A DNA stretch of 64,000 nucleotides from Hyalella azteca (GCF_000764305.2 NW_025944346.1:1-64000); one strand, 5' to 3'. Positions 1 through 9,700 are shown, counted from the first letter of the stretch. The notes: generated by a model from the letters alone, not told the origin. Translations and numbers: made by a program.

Positions 1-598
1 TTTACCAACGTAGTACGGCGCACCGCGCAGGTCGTTAAAATGACAAAATAAATTCCCACGCACCTGGCACATCTTCCTGACCATGGGGGTTGAGTGATGA
101 CTCGGTTGCAGACTATTTTTTCCGACTATAAATAAAGCATGATAAGGGTGTGCATTTGGGCCAAACCAGCATGACGTCTATAGACGTCATCGAGCGTCAA
201 TGTATTAACAACTAACAAGAACAAGGCAGCAGCATCTGCATCACTGCATCTGCATGACAGCATGAGCCATTTTTTATAATTGATTTCAAGGCTTCAGGTA
301 TGAAGAGATCAATCATCAATCCCCCCTGTCTGAGCACAATTTGATTTTTATCTCAGCCTTTTTTCTTTTGACACTCGTCGAATCGTCGTTTAACTTGTTT
401 CAGTTTAATTTCTACCTACCGGTACCGGCGGTACGCCCGGTACGGTAGCTCACCAGCCTCACCCTCACTCAGTGTGGAATTCTAGAGGGATATTAAATTA
501 ACCAGTACACATAGCATATTGGAAAGCAGGACCTGAAAGCTTGGAAAGGCCAGGAACTTTCCACTTTGTCCATCATATCATATACATAACCTATCACT
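1..598. other. Intergenic, no gene seen
   Basis: No coding-like open frame or recognisable repeat family is visible, apart from a 20-bp perfect palindrome at 171-190 that is listed separately. Confidence 0.5.
171..190. repeat. Perfect 20-bp palindrome containing two CRE-like sites
   Basis: The sequence ATGACGTCTATAGACGTCAT is its own reverse complement. Each half contains TGACGTC, close to the CRE/ATF consensus TGACGTCA. A similar GACGTC inverted repeat forms the core of the 43-bp tandem units at 2739-2914. Regulatory function is only a possibility; nothing here shows a promoter. Confidence 0.6.
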
Positions 599-748
599 TT
601 CCAGCTGTGATTGGTTGATGGGATTGTGATTTTAGCCCCTTCCAGCTTTCCAGCTGTGATTGGTTAATGGAATTGTAATGTTATCTGCTTTCTAGCTGAG
701 ATTGGTTGATGGGGCTGCTTTCGAGCTGTGATTGGTTGATGGGGATGG
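599..748. repeat. Degenerate tandem repeat, each unit with an inverted CCAAT box
   Basis: Four imperfect units share the core AGCTGTGATTGGTTGATGG, with ATTGG at about 610, 660, 701 and 731. The spacing is irregular (about 30-50 bp). ATTGG is the reverse of the NF-Y box CCAAT, but repetition rather than promoter function is the simplest reading. The array ends one base before the single N at 749. Confidence 0.55.
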
Positions 749-749
749 N
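749..749. other. Single N, probable contig join
   Basis: An isolated undetermined base lies between the CCAAT-box repeat and unrelated sequence. Other single Ns are at 3076, 12041, 12805, 48564 and 49459. At the last two a join is demonstrable from the flanking duplication, so this one is probably also a scaffolding join. Confidence 0.5.
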
Positions 750-924
750 TGCTCGAGGATGATGATCCCGGTGAATTGGAAGACCAGGGTTGGTGATGAA
801 GACGAGGTGCTTGGCTTGGTGGTGTAATCTTGGTTGCGTGGTGAGTGAAGACACTCGTAGTGAAGTCGTCCAGGCACGATATTTAGCGTATCAGAGATGA
901 CGTCGTTGTGCAGACAGAGACGGC

Positions 925-1360
925 GTCAGTACGCTGACAGAGACGCAGACAGAGACGGCGTCAGTACGCTGACAGAGACGCAGACAGAGACGGCGTCAGT
1001 GCGCTGACAGAGACGCAGATAGAGATGCTGACAGAGACGCAGACAGAGATGCTGACAGAGACGCAGATAGAGATGCTGACAGAGACGCAGATAGAGACGC
1101 TGACAGAGACGCAAATAGAGACGGCGTCAGTACGCAGCCAGAGATGCTGACAGAGACGCAGAAAGAGATGCTGACAGAGACGCAGATAGAGACGGCGTCA
1201 GTACGCAGACAGAGATGCTGACTGAGACGCAGATAGAGATGCTGACAGAGACGCAGATAGAGATACTGACAGAGACGTAGATAGAGACGGCGTCAGTGCG
1301 CTGAAAGAGACGCAGATAGAGATGCTGACAGAGACGCAGATAGAGATGCTTTCAGAGACG
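925..1360. repeat. 24-bp minisatellite
   Basis: A tandem array of about 18 units of roughly 24 bp, built from GACAGAGACGCAGATAGA plus GATGCT. Some units carry an inserted GGCGTCAGTACG block. Because the period is a multiple of three, several frames stay open and give Leu/Ser/Cys-rich false proteins. Confidence 0.85.
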
Positions 1361-1612
1361 GGATGCACGTTGCAGGGGCAGGAATGTTCGCCGATGTGCA
1401 GGGGTCGGAGAGATGCTGGCAGCTCGATGTGAGAGAGAGAAATGGACGCTAGAAAGGAGAAGACCATAGAGGGAGGGAGGTGCAGGATGGTACCAAACGG
1501 CGGAAATGAGATTCCTCTGGACCATTCTTATGATGATATGCAAATTATTAATACGGTAAACATAATGTTATGGGTATTATTATTGATATGATAAACATAA
1601 AATTAGTTCTAC

Positions 1613-1775
1613 AGTATGTAGCGAGATCCGCTACATCTGCACACCGCTGCTTTGTCGGCAATTCGTTGGGATCAACATCGTTGATGTCAAACAATTTTTT
1701 AAATACCGGTCTCTCGCTGAATAAAGGAGTTTTTGACAATAGCTCAATCCATTCTGCTTTGCTCTTTCTCTCCAT
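1613..1775 (-). CDS. Probable first coding exon of an unrecognised gene
   Basis: On the - strand an ATG at 1775-1773 opens a frame reading MERKSKAEWIELLSKTPLFS, followed by about 34 further residues rich in charged and hydrophobic positions and of normal amino-acid composition. The frame stays open to 1551, but residues after the TY at the exon end become hydrophobic and low in complexity. A GT (TACT|GTAGAA) just after position 1613 is a plausible, weak donor; it would leave 54 codons plus one base. About 60 bp upstream lies a YY1-type AAGATGGCGGC element, common near start sites of housekeeping genes. Downstream exons would lie left of the window or beyond a join; none is seen. I do not recognise the family. 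A processed or broken gene fragment is the main alternative. Confidence 0.5.
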
Positions 1776-1838
1776 TGCCAGCAAAACATCGAAACGTGTA
1801 CGAACGAAAGAATAAGCTAAGGCGCGAGTGTGCTACAA

Positions 1839-1849
1839 AGATGGCGGCA
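1839..1849 (+). promoter_or_regulatory. YY1-like initiator element
   Basis: The sequence AAGATGGCGGC matches the YY1 site often found just downstream of animal transcription starts. On the transcribed (-) strand it reads GCCGCCATCTT. It would fall in the 5' untranslated region of the - strand exon that starts at 1775. Confidence 0.45.
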
Positions 1850-2155
1850 TACGGTGGAGCTTTTCCACGGGGACTTCAATTGCCTATAAGGCAATAATGA
1901 ACTATTAACAGTAGGAGGTTATAGAAACAAAGTAAAGATTAAGAAAATACGTATTTGAAGTTCAAGCTCAGACAAAGTATTAGTCTCCCTCTATTGCTAA
2001 GGCCTCTTCCTGTAAGTGAGCAGTCACAATTGTGTAATATTATTTACCATGCACTGTTTATCATATTGCGCAATATTTTTAACTAGGAAATAAGATATTA
2101 CGCAATATTAATTAGCACAAATCAAGACAGGACGCAATATTAGCGAGTACCACCA
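1850..2155. other. Intergenic, nothing recognised
   Basis: AT-rich sequence with no coding signal or clear repeat. TATTGCG/CGCAATATT motifs recur between 2030 and 2145 but form no regular array. Confidence 0.4.
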
Positions 2156-2240
2156 TAGTCAGCACGTAGGTCTAGTCAGCACACAGGTCTAGTCAGCACA
2201 CAGGTTTAGTCAGCACGTAGGTCTAGTCAGCACACAGGTC
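2156..2240. repeat. 17-bp tandem repeat, first array
   Basis: Five units of GGTCTAGTCAGCACACA with minor variants (CACGTA, GGTTTAG). The same unit, nearly invariant, makes up the array at 2934-3075 beyond a sequencing adapter, so the two arrays are probably one locus or two alleles of it. Confidence 0.85.
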
Positions 2241-2738
2241 CATCAAGGCACAGTGTTGTGAATGTCTTAATGCTGCCAGGTGCCGTATATTGATGGAGCT
2301 GGAGTTGGCTACCTGACGCTGGCTATGGATGATTTAAAGCTGCCTCTAACCTAACTTCATGCAGGTGACGCCCAAGATTTATTTTAGCTCAGGAGCTCAT
2401 ATAGTTATTAGGTAAAGTTCTTAAATTTCTGATCGCGTAAATGATTTTTTTTTAATTTACACTCCTCCTAACTTTATTTTTAATCAAGCTTAGGTTTTAG
2501 CATTGATCAATAGCATCTTGCCAGTTCGTCGTATATTTTATAACATGAATGTGTTTGCCGTCAGTCCGAGGTTCCTAGCGAGACCAACGTGCGTTAGTTA
2601 TCTAAAGTGGCAAGCATTGAGTCGAGTGCTAGCCGACGAGTGTTATTGTGTGGCGTGCGCGGCTCCCTGCCCCTGCAGGCAGCTCTGCGATAAACTTAAG
2701 TGCTTTGAACCTGATTGTAAAACTCCTAGGTCTAGGAG
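2241..2738. other. Spacer between arrays, no supported gene
   Basis: An 81-codon open frame on the + strand (2503-2748) has clustered cysteines but no family resemblance and no splice context. I treat it as chance. Confidence 0.35.
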
Positions 2739-2914
2739 TGACATCTGACCTAGGCGTCAGGTCTAGGCTGATTTCGCCTCCTGACGTCTGACCTAGACGT
2801 CAGGTATCGGCTAATTTCTCCTCCTGACGTCTGACCTAGACATCAGGTATCGGCTATTTTCGCCTCCTGACGTCTGACCTAGACGTCAGGTCTCGGCTAC
2901 TTTCGCCTCCTGAC
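2739..2914. repeat. 43-bp tandem repeat with a palindromic core
   Basis: Four units of about 43 bp. Each contains CTGACGTCTGACCTAGACGTCAG, an inverted repeat of CTGACGTCT around a 5-bp centre, followed by a TCGGCTA...TTTCGCCTC spacer. The array stops exactly where the adapter at 2915 begins, so its true length is unknown. Confidence 0.85.
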
Positions 2915-2933
2915 AGATGTGTATAAGAGACAG
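2915..2933 (+). other. Nextera mosaic end (sequencing adapter)
   Basis: Exact match to AGATGTGTATAAGAGACAG, the 19-bp Tn5 mosaic end used in Nextera libraries. It separates two different tandem arrays and is not genomic DNA. Confidence 0.97.
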
Positions 2934-3075
2934 GGTCTAGTCAGCACACAGGTCTAGTCAGCACACAGGTCTAGTCAGCACACAGGTCTAGTCAGCACAC
3001 AGGTCTAGTCAGCACACAGGTCTAGTCAGCACACAGGTCTAGTCAGCACACAGGTCTAGTCAGCACACAGGTCTA
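2934..3075. repeat. 17-bp tandem repeat, second array
   Basis: About 8.3 near-perfect copies of GGTCTAGTCAGCACACA start right after the adapter and end at the N at 3076. They are more uniform than the copies at 2156-2240. Confidence 0.9.
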
Positions 3076-3076
3076 N

Positions 3077-3164
3077 AATACGTGTTTAAATTCGCAGTAT
3101 TCAAGAATTTTTTCCAAACTGCTGAACAGATTTGAACGAAACTTAGTATTTAAATCCCGAACCT
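3077..3164. repeat. Fragment of the 3768-5169 repeat element
   Basis: This segment is almost identical to about 4167-4255 within the foldback element. It lies between the N at 3076 and an adapter junction, so it is a stray read end from that element or a second copy of it. Confidence 0.75.
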
Positions 3165-3202
3165 CTGTCTCTTATACACATCTAGATGTGTATAAGAGAC
3201 AG
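3165..3202. other. Nextera mate-pair junction adapter
   Basis: CTGTCTCTTATACACATCT (3165-3183) is followed directly by its reverse complement AGATGTGTATAAGAGACAG (3184-3202). This head-to-head pair is the circularisation junction of Nextera mate-pair libraries. The flanking sequences were therefore kilobases apart, or unrelated, in the genome. Confidence 0.97.
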
Positions 3203-3204
3203 AG

Positions 3205-3410
3205 CCTGTATCGTCTGATCAAACAGCTTTACATGCACTGGCAGGTCGAGTTGTTGCCTATCACTTCTGTCTCGCTGGAGACGCAAGCACCAACCTAGTC
3301 CCAGACTTTGTGCACTCCATGGCGAACCAACTTTACCAGAGTCCACGGCTTGCAGCCTACAAGGAGTTGCTTCAAGCTGATATGAGCTTAAGACAAAGTG
3401 TTAGTCTCGC
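3205..3410 (+). CDS. Fragment of a TANC/rolling-pebbles-like scaffold protein
   Basis: Read in frame from 3205, the segment encodes 68 codons without a stop, including AGRVVAYHFCLAGDAS and LVPDFVHSMANQLYQSP. The pattern VVAYHFC...LVPxFVHSxAxQL is, to my recollection, typical of the P-loop NTPase region of TANC1/2 and Drosophila rolling pebbles, postsynaptic or muscle scaffold proteins with ankyrin and TPR repeats. The fragment is cut on both sides by mate-pair junction adapters, so it has no valid neighbours here, and no splice sites can be judged. The adapter prolongs the frame with the artefact peptide SYTHLDVYKRQ, which must not be annotated. Another ankyrin-NTPase protein is the alternative. 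The coding nature is clear; the family call is moderate. Confidence 0.55.
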
Positions 3411-3412
3411 AT

Positions 3413-3450
3413 CTGTCTCTTATACACATCTAGATGTGTATAAGAGACAG
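3413..3450. other. Nextera mate-pair junction adapter, second copy
   Basis: The same head-to-head pair of 19-bp mosaic ends as at 3165-3202 (3413-3431 and 3432-3450). Translation across it yields SYTHLDVYKRQ on the + strand, a well-known database contaminant peptide. Confidence 0.97.
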
Positions 3451-3765
3451 GATACGGACGGCTCCGGCGCGCTCCGTCCGGGTGGTGTAAAAATTTTTCG
3501 CGTGTTGGCAGACGACGCTGGGCCATACGACGCCAGGCTTATTTTCCTGTGGGCTGATTGATCTAATTCAATGGATGTGATCTGTCTGGTGGCGTGCGGC
3601 TGATAACGTACAGTCAAGATGTGATGTAGGCTAAGTTCTTCAGGGAAGGGATCATGATAGTCCATTCGAAGCACGGCAGTGGTGGTCTCCGACAGGCGTC
3701 CCAACACGCGCAGCACAAGACTCCCAGCGATGATTTTGTCACCCGGATCTGTTTTTTTAACCTCT
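3451..3765 (-). CDS. Coding-like open segment, protein not recognised
   Basis: On the - strand the frame is open from about 3788 down into the adapter. From about 3765 it has protein-like composition: INPGEVKKTDPGDKIIAGSL, then LVLRVLGRLSETTTAVLRMD and LSLHHILTVRYQPHATRQIT. GC content is higher than in the surroundings. There is no convincing start codon, the upper end runs into the foldback repeat, and the lower end is cut by a mate-pair adapter. It may be an internal exon or a degenerate gene copy displaced by misassembly. I do not recognise the family; the second half (below about 3560) is less convincing. Confidence 0.35.
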
Positions 3766-3767
3766 CC

Positions 3768-5169
3768 TGGGTTTATGTCTCGGACAAATTAACGGCCGGA
3801 TTTGCGGCCGGTCTCACGGCCAATTTCCAAATTCTATGATCAATGAATATCTCTCAAACTAATGAACTTAACTCGATGAAACTTGGTACAAGTATTTATT
3901 AGGACCAACATTCTAACAATGATGTTTAGCTCGTGAAATTGTTTGAATTTTGCCATCGTTTGTTTTTGTCATAGTTATCTGGCAATACGGGCCGAAATTT
4001 ACAATGATCAAGTAATTTCTTCAAAACTTCTGAACAGATTCGAACGAAATTTTGAATTTACAGTCCTAACTACCGAACGGTAATATTTAGCTCGTGAAAA
4101 TTTTTCCGATTGTGTCTTCGTTCGCGAATATTTTTTTTATTTCACCTTCATTCGTTATTTAAACAGCAATACGTGTTTAAATTCGCAGTATTCAAGAATT
4201 TTTTCCAAACTGCTGAACAGATTTGAACGAAACTTAGTATTTAAATACCTAACCTCAGCCACGGTCTTATTTAGCTCGTTACAATTTTTTCGTTTCGCCT
4301 TTGTTTGCGAGTTATACGGCTATACGTATACGGCTCTTGGTTAAACCGGCCGGTAGAAAAGCCTGGTCGTTCCTCCTATATCTGTATAACTCGCGAACGA
4401 TAGCAAAATAAAAAAATTGTCTCAATCTAAACATCACCGTTGAGAGGTTAGGTAATTATATAATATATAAAAAGTTTCGTTGAAATCTGTTCTATAGTTT
4501 AGAAATTTATTGATCGCCGCGAACTTGAGTGACAAATTACCCGGCGATACGGGCCGAATATAAGGAAGTATGAAATCATGAATGACGGTGAAATGAAAAA
4601 AAAACTCGCAAACGAAAGTAAAATAAAAAAAATTATAAGATAAAAAATCACCGTTTGGTAGTTAGGAATGTATATTCAAAATATGGTTCAAATCTGTTCA
4701 ATAGTTTGGAAGAATATTATTCTTTGATCACTGCGAATTTTTGCCTGTTTTGAAATATACTCGTAACTCCCGATTGAAGGTAAAATTTAAAAAAAAATTA
4801 CGAGCTAAACATCACCGTTAGGTTCTGATGAATACATGTTCCAAGTTTCGTAGAGCTGCGTTCGTTAGTTTGGGAGATATTACTTGATGATTGAATTTGA
4901 AGATTGGTCGTGAGACCGGCCATGAGGCCGGCCGTAAATTCGCCCGAGACGTCCTAGGTTTCTAGTGCTGAAACAGTTGATATAGCTGAAAAACATATTG
5001 GTTCACTAAATGGGGTTCTATTTGTGAAGTACACATTTGTGTTTAACATTTCTCTTTTAAAATTGCAGCGTACTAAATTTCAGGAAAGAGGCGTATGTCT
5101 GTGGGGGGCGCTAGAAATTCACTGGGGAGCCAAAGGGGGCGCCAGCCTGAAAAAGTTTGGGAACCACTG
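3768..5169. mobile_element. Foldback element with a hAT-like terminus
   Basis: The left arm starts near 3768 with ACGGCCGG...GCGGCCGGTCTCACGGCC. The right arm, inverted, carries GGTCGTGAGACCGGCC...GGCCGGCCGT at about 4906-4934. Between them diverged sequence with AGCTCGTGAAA, TCTGAACAGATT and ATACGGGCCG blocks recurs in direct order on the left half and inverted on the right half, with the centre near 4330. The right end continues to AAAGTTTGGGAACCACTG at 5169, the kind of terminus (CAGTGGTTCCCAAACTTT reversed) typical of hAT-type elements. No transposase is present. The matching left terminus is not seen, perhaps because the left flank is an assembly chimera. Confidence 0.6.
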
Positions 5170-5170
5170 G

Positions 5171-5350
5171 TATAGACCATACCTATCGACTCTAACATCA
5201 TTTTTTGGAATTTGTGTATGGTTCGTCTTATATATGGGGGAGAAGGGGGGGGGGAGGGTGAAAAAATGAGGAAAATGGGAAAAATGCGCATAAAAAAACT
5301 ATAGGGAAAATGAGAAAAGTGATGTCGGAGTCGATAGGTATGGTCTTTAC
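5171..5350. mobile_element. Hairpin MITE, about 180 bp
   Basis: Arms AGACCATACCTATCGACTCT (from 5174) and its near reverse complement AGTCGATAGGTATGGTCT (to 5347) bracket a G/A-rich centre. TA dinucleotides flank both ends, as expected of Tc1/mariner-type insertion. It abuts the hAT-like end at 5169. Confidence 0.55.
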
Positions 5351-6545
5351 AAATAGAATGATACGTGTCTCAATGTTGCAGGATGATATTTGTGGGAGGA
5401 GATAGATTTTCTAAAGTACCCGTTTTTAGCCGTTTTCTATGAATTTCACGTTTTCTATCAATTTTTCAAAAAATTCATATGAACAAAATGTTATTTTTTA
5501 CATTTTACGTGTGTATGTGAAGTTACACGATGATCGGATAATAACTGTAGAAGTTTTTACGGAGGGTAGACGGTCCCCTTAACCCCGAGCGAGTATTTAT
5601 ATCCTATTTATAAATATTTATATTTATATCCTATTTTATTTATATCCTAACGAGTATTTATGTCGCCTTGTATTTATATCCTCACGGATGTTCTCATCAT
5701 ACACGTACGCGTGACGTGGATCATTGAAAGTAAGCTTGAATACCAACCGAGTGCCCGTGCAATTATTTCAATTCCAAGGCTTTCTCACATGATGTTCATT
5801 CATGGCGATCTGTCTCGGGGTCGCGTTAAGTGACGTAAATCTAATGCCCAGCAATCAACCTCATGAGAGAACAACTGTCCTCTGTCGAGGAGATCTTCCG
5901 TCTGGCCTTACTCTCTCACGCCCATGTGGTCTTCTTCGTTTATTTGCACATGAGTTGCACATGTCCAAATGCACATGAGTTATTAGCATTGCTTCTTATA
6001 AATAATCTTTTATTAAGAATTACAAAGCAAAGAAACGCCAAGTAAAATTTTTATATCTTCATTAAAACTTTTCGGCGACCAGCTGCATTTTCATTCCCTA
6101 CAGCAGAGCTTTTGGGTTTCGCTCGGATAGGTTGGGGAAACAATTTTTACAAATGTTAGAACGGTGAAACTGAAATTAAAGCGAACAAACAAATGAACTG
6201 ACTTTGAGATAAAGTGGCAGGCTGTCAGTTTTGCTAAATGTTCTTGTGAAATCTCGTATTTAATTTGTTTGAATCCCCTGAAGTATCATCGATTGCATAA
6301 TTTTTAAAGAAACTAAATGTTTCGCAACAAAAAACAAAACACTCGGGCGGCGTACAAAATTCCTATGAAACTTTTACATCAGTAAACATATTCTATAACG
6401 ATTGATAAAAAGTCGATCTTGATTTTATTATTTAGTTATATTTTTTTCTAAAATGTGAGCTAATTCCTATCCGTCAATTATTTTCTACTTATCTGGGGAG
6501 CCAAATAGGAACTTTCAATACTTAAAATCTCTATCTAGAAAAAAA
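5351..6545. other. Intergenic, AT-rich, nothing recognised
   Basis: A short irregular run of TATTTATATCCT-like units lies at 5590-5690. No coding or RNA signal is visible. Confidence 0.4.
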
Positions 6546-6706
6546 TATAACTCAGTAATCACTGCAGTGAGTGACAGAGAGCGCATTTTCTCGTCGCCGA
6601 AAACTTGAGGTCACGGACGGACGGACAGACGGACGGACAGACAGACAGACAGACGGACATGGCGTGCACAATAGTGCATTTTTTCCCTAAATGAGAAAAT
6701 GCGCTA
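6546..6706 (-). mobile_element. HINE-like element with (GTCY)n core, copy 1
   Basis: In reverse orientation: TTTAGCGCATTTTCTCATTTA, a GTCC/GTCT tetranucleotide run (about 6613-6658 as GGAC/AGAC), GAGAAAATGCGCTC, then the palindrome CACTGCAGTG and TAACTCAG reversed. The two GCGCATTTTCTC blocks are inverted relative to each other. This copy has one change in the palindrome region (AGTAATCACT instead of AGTACTCACT). Confidence 0.75.
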
Positions 6707-9700
6707 AAAAGGGCGCCTTTTGGCTGTACTTTGCAGAATATTGTCAAAACGAGAAAAATTATCAACTCCTGTAAGAAAATGTGTTTTTTCAACAATGCTC
6801 TTTTTGGGCCTTACTTTTTAAGGCACACTCGACCAAGCTGAGGTATGATTGGAGTAATACACTGAATCCTGGCACTTTAGTGGGTCATGATCAAAGGATA
6901 TGAAATACTCTGAGCGAGGGTATTAATCCTGACCCACTCATTTCACTCATTTATATGAGTGTGCGCTGAATTTTAACCAAGTCTCGCGTTCATATTTGCA
7001 TGAAAATATATAACTATTAATTAAACAATATAAATGTCTTGAGCCTCGTGCACGTTGCTTAATGAATGTTTGCAGATATGCTCTGCTTAGACATACGCTT
7101 TGCAGGTCAAATTGTTCATTCATAACAAAATATACATCAATAGCAATGCTATTTAATGAGCCTGAGCCGCTCTGTAAGTATCAGTAACGAGCGATTAACA
7201 TGCTCACTGTCCCTAAGGTATATTTCAAGTTGTATGCACTGCTTCTTCAGCCTCAGCGCAAGATATGCAAGGGCAAGTGAAAGTGTTGTCCTTTGCGCCC
7301 CACTTAATGGTATATAAACTTCGTCCATATCTCATGCAGTGTCGCAAACAAGTTTCATGACTTAGTATGGAGAAGGTTTGAATTAAATATTAGTATTGAT
7401 AAAGCTGTATAAATAGTAGATATTTCTTATGAACAATATCATACAAGCCATTTTCATGTCTGTGCGCCTAACAATTTTGACTAAAATGTTATGTAAAATA
7501 TTAGAACCAATAATATTTTTACTCCCTCACACGGCAACGCAGAGATGAATATGGATAATTATGATCTAAACCAGTAAATGATCCTAAATCCACTGGAACT
7601 CCACGTTTGAAATGTTCAAAACTATTTTTTTAATTTCAAGCTATTGTTAAACTTTCAGTTTGATGAGATTGTTTCTGCGCTCATTGGACTTACATATACA
7701 AGGGTTATGGTTTACATATTTATGAGCTCAATTCTTTAGCCATTCTACACATTTGATCGAAATTCTCTCGTTTAAAATAGGCTACACCTACTTTGTACCT
7801 AATAAAAATATTATAGTGATCAATTTTCTTGTTTAAGTAATATGTATTATAGAGTGGCATTTATAGCTTCGAGCATTTCATGCCAATATTTATTTTTTTA
7901 GGCGAAATTTTTGCCTTTGAAGAATTTAATTGAAAATGAGGACAAGTTTTTGGATATGGATTTGAAAATTCAATTTAGTAAAACTTGCTTCCTGAAATTT
8001 CGGTAGTTATTCAGAGGATATCGGAAGATCAAACTGGAGCTCCAGCCCTGATAGTGAGCCTATAATTGTGAGCCTATAATTTTTTTGTGTTGGCGTCCCA
8101 CAGTCCGCAAAATCGACCGACCTGTAAATATTTTTTTTTCTCCGGAAAGAATAGGGCAATCTCAGAACTCTTATACACCGAATCATGTTTCGTCGGTAAA
8201 GGAGAATACCATAAAGCTATAATTAAAGTCCTATTAGAAATGAAGGAAGTCATGTACCGCGTTGTTGGTTGTGAGAATGCGTTTTTTGGGTGTTACTTTC
8301 GGCATATTTCTTTCCAATATTTAGAAGTCATAATATTTCTACGTTTATTCTTATCATTGCCTTAAAAGGAAGCCATAAAGATGTATCTCATGCATTTGTG
8401 AAGCTTCCAAATTACATTCCTGTTATTCCATATAACGTTAGAAAATCTAAGCGATCAACACAGTGTATAATTTTCAGTTAAACACTTCAGAATGAAAGTT
8501 AATTTCCAGCCTATTAAGACCACCGTCTCCATATATGATGTCGCTCCACAATTATTCCGAATTGATGGCTGGAGAAATCACTTGTTATTCATACGAGCCG
8601 TATTTGGGCGGTGAAGTTTAATTTACTTACAATAGAGCAAAAATGGGATGCCATAAATAAATTATTTGCCCAGACTTTGGCGCCATACAAGTTTTCAATT
8701 GTTCCAACTAGACGCAATAAATTTGCCAAATTTGGCACCATGAAGGACAAATAGACGAATGAAGTAAATTTAGATGAGGAAAATTCACCTCCGTTGTTTA
8801 GATCCCAATTAGCATTCAAGAGGAGTAGCCGTGCTTTATTTGGATACGCCATACATTGCGAGTAGATATACTGCGAGAAATTATCATTTCATTCATTTTA
8901 TATTCGTACGATAACATTTACATCTTATAAGTTTAGTTGTAAAAGAGGAATGCGAGATTAGCGATTCCGATTTTTCATCCTACAGAACAGAGTTCTATCG
9001 TGCAGCTCTTTACACTCACAAAGACAAGTAAAGTCCATGTGAAGTTCATCTTGAGGATCCTCTTGGGGAACTAACAGGCTATGGCTCGCCCCCTAGGGGA
9101 CAAGCCCCTCTCCTTCCCCTCTATACTTTTACTATGTACGAGCTATGACATCACACTTGTATACTGCGCTAACCGGGACCCGATGCTGCGATTATATAGA
9201 CGCCTCTTTTTCTCTATTTTTCGCTCTGTAAGGATGGTTTTACGTCGATATTCTTCTTGCTTAAACTTATTTTCAACTTATATAAACTTGAGTTATCTTA
9301 ATGTAAACTTCATAAACTCGACAAGTAAAGAACGTCATCGGCAGAATTGTTCACGATCAAAACATGTTGGTTCTCCATCAAAACCCGATGTATTCCACGC
9401 AGAGTAAGCAGACCTGCCACCAGTTGGCACGAACTGCTCGAAGAAGAAACCTAATGTCTACTCGATCCAGACCTCTTGCAAACCTGCAATCATGGACTCT
9501 ATGTCTCCCCCTCAATCCTGTTCAGTTTTGAAAGGCTTATCGCCACTAAGTCTGTAACTAATGGAGTCTCCGGCATCGGGAGCCCACTAACTCGAGGTAT
9601 AAGAGCCTGCGGTATCGTTAGTGTGAGAAGGCGATAGTATCACAGTGATGTGCCGTGACAGCTCATGTAATTTAGCGAACAATCTACCGAGTTTCGCTTC

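Noticed and set aside
926..1467. Leu/Ser/Cys-rich frames over the 24-bp array
   Set aside because: By-product of a repeat period divisible by three.
3310..3561. 83-codon + strand frame as one protein
   Set aside because: It runs through the mate-pair adapter; the middle (SYTHLDVYKRQ) is adapter translation, and the two sides are unrelated sequence.
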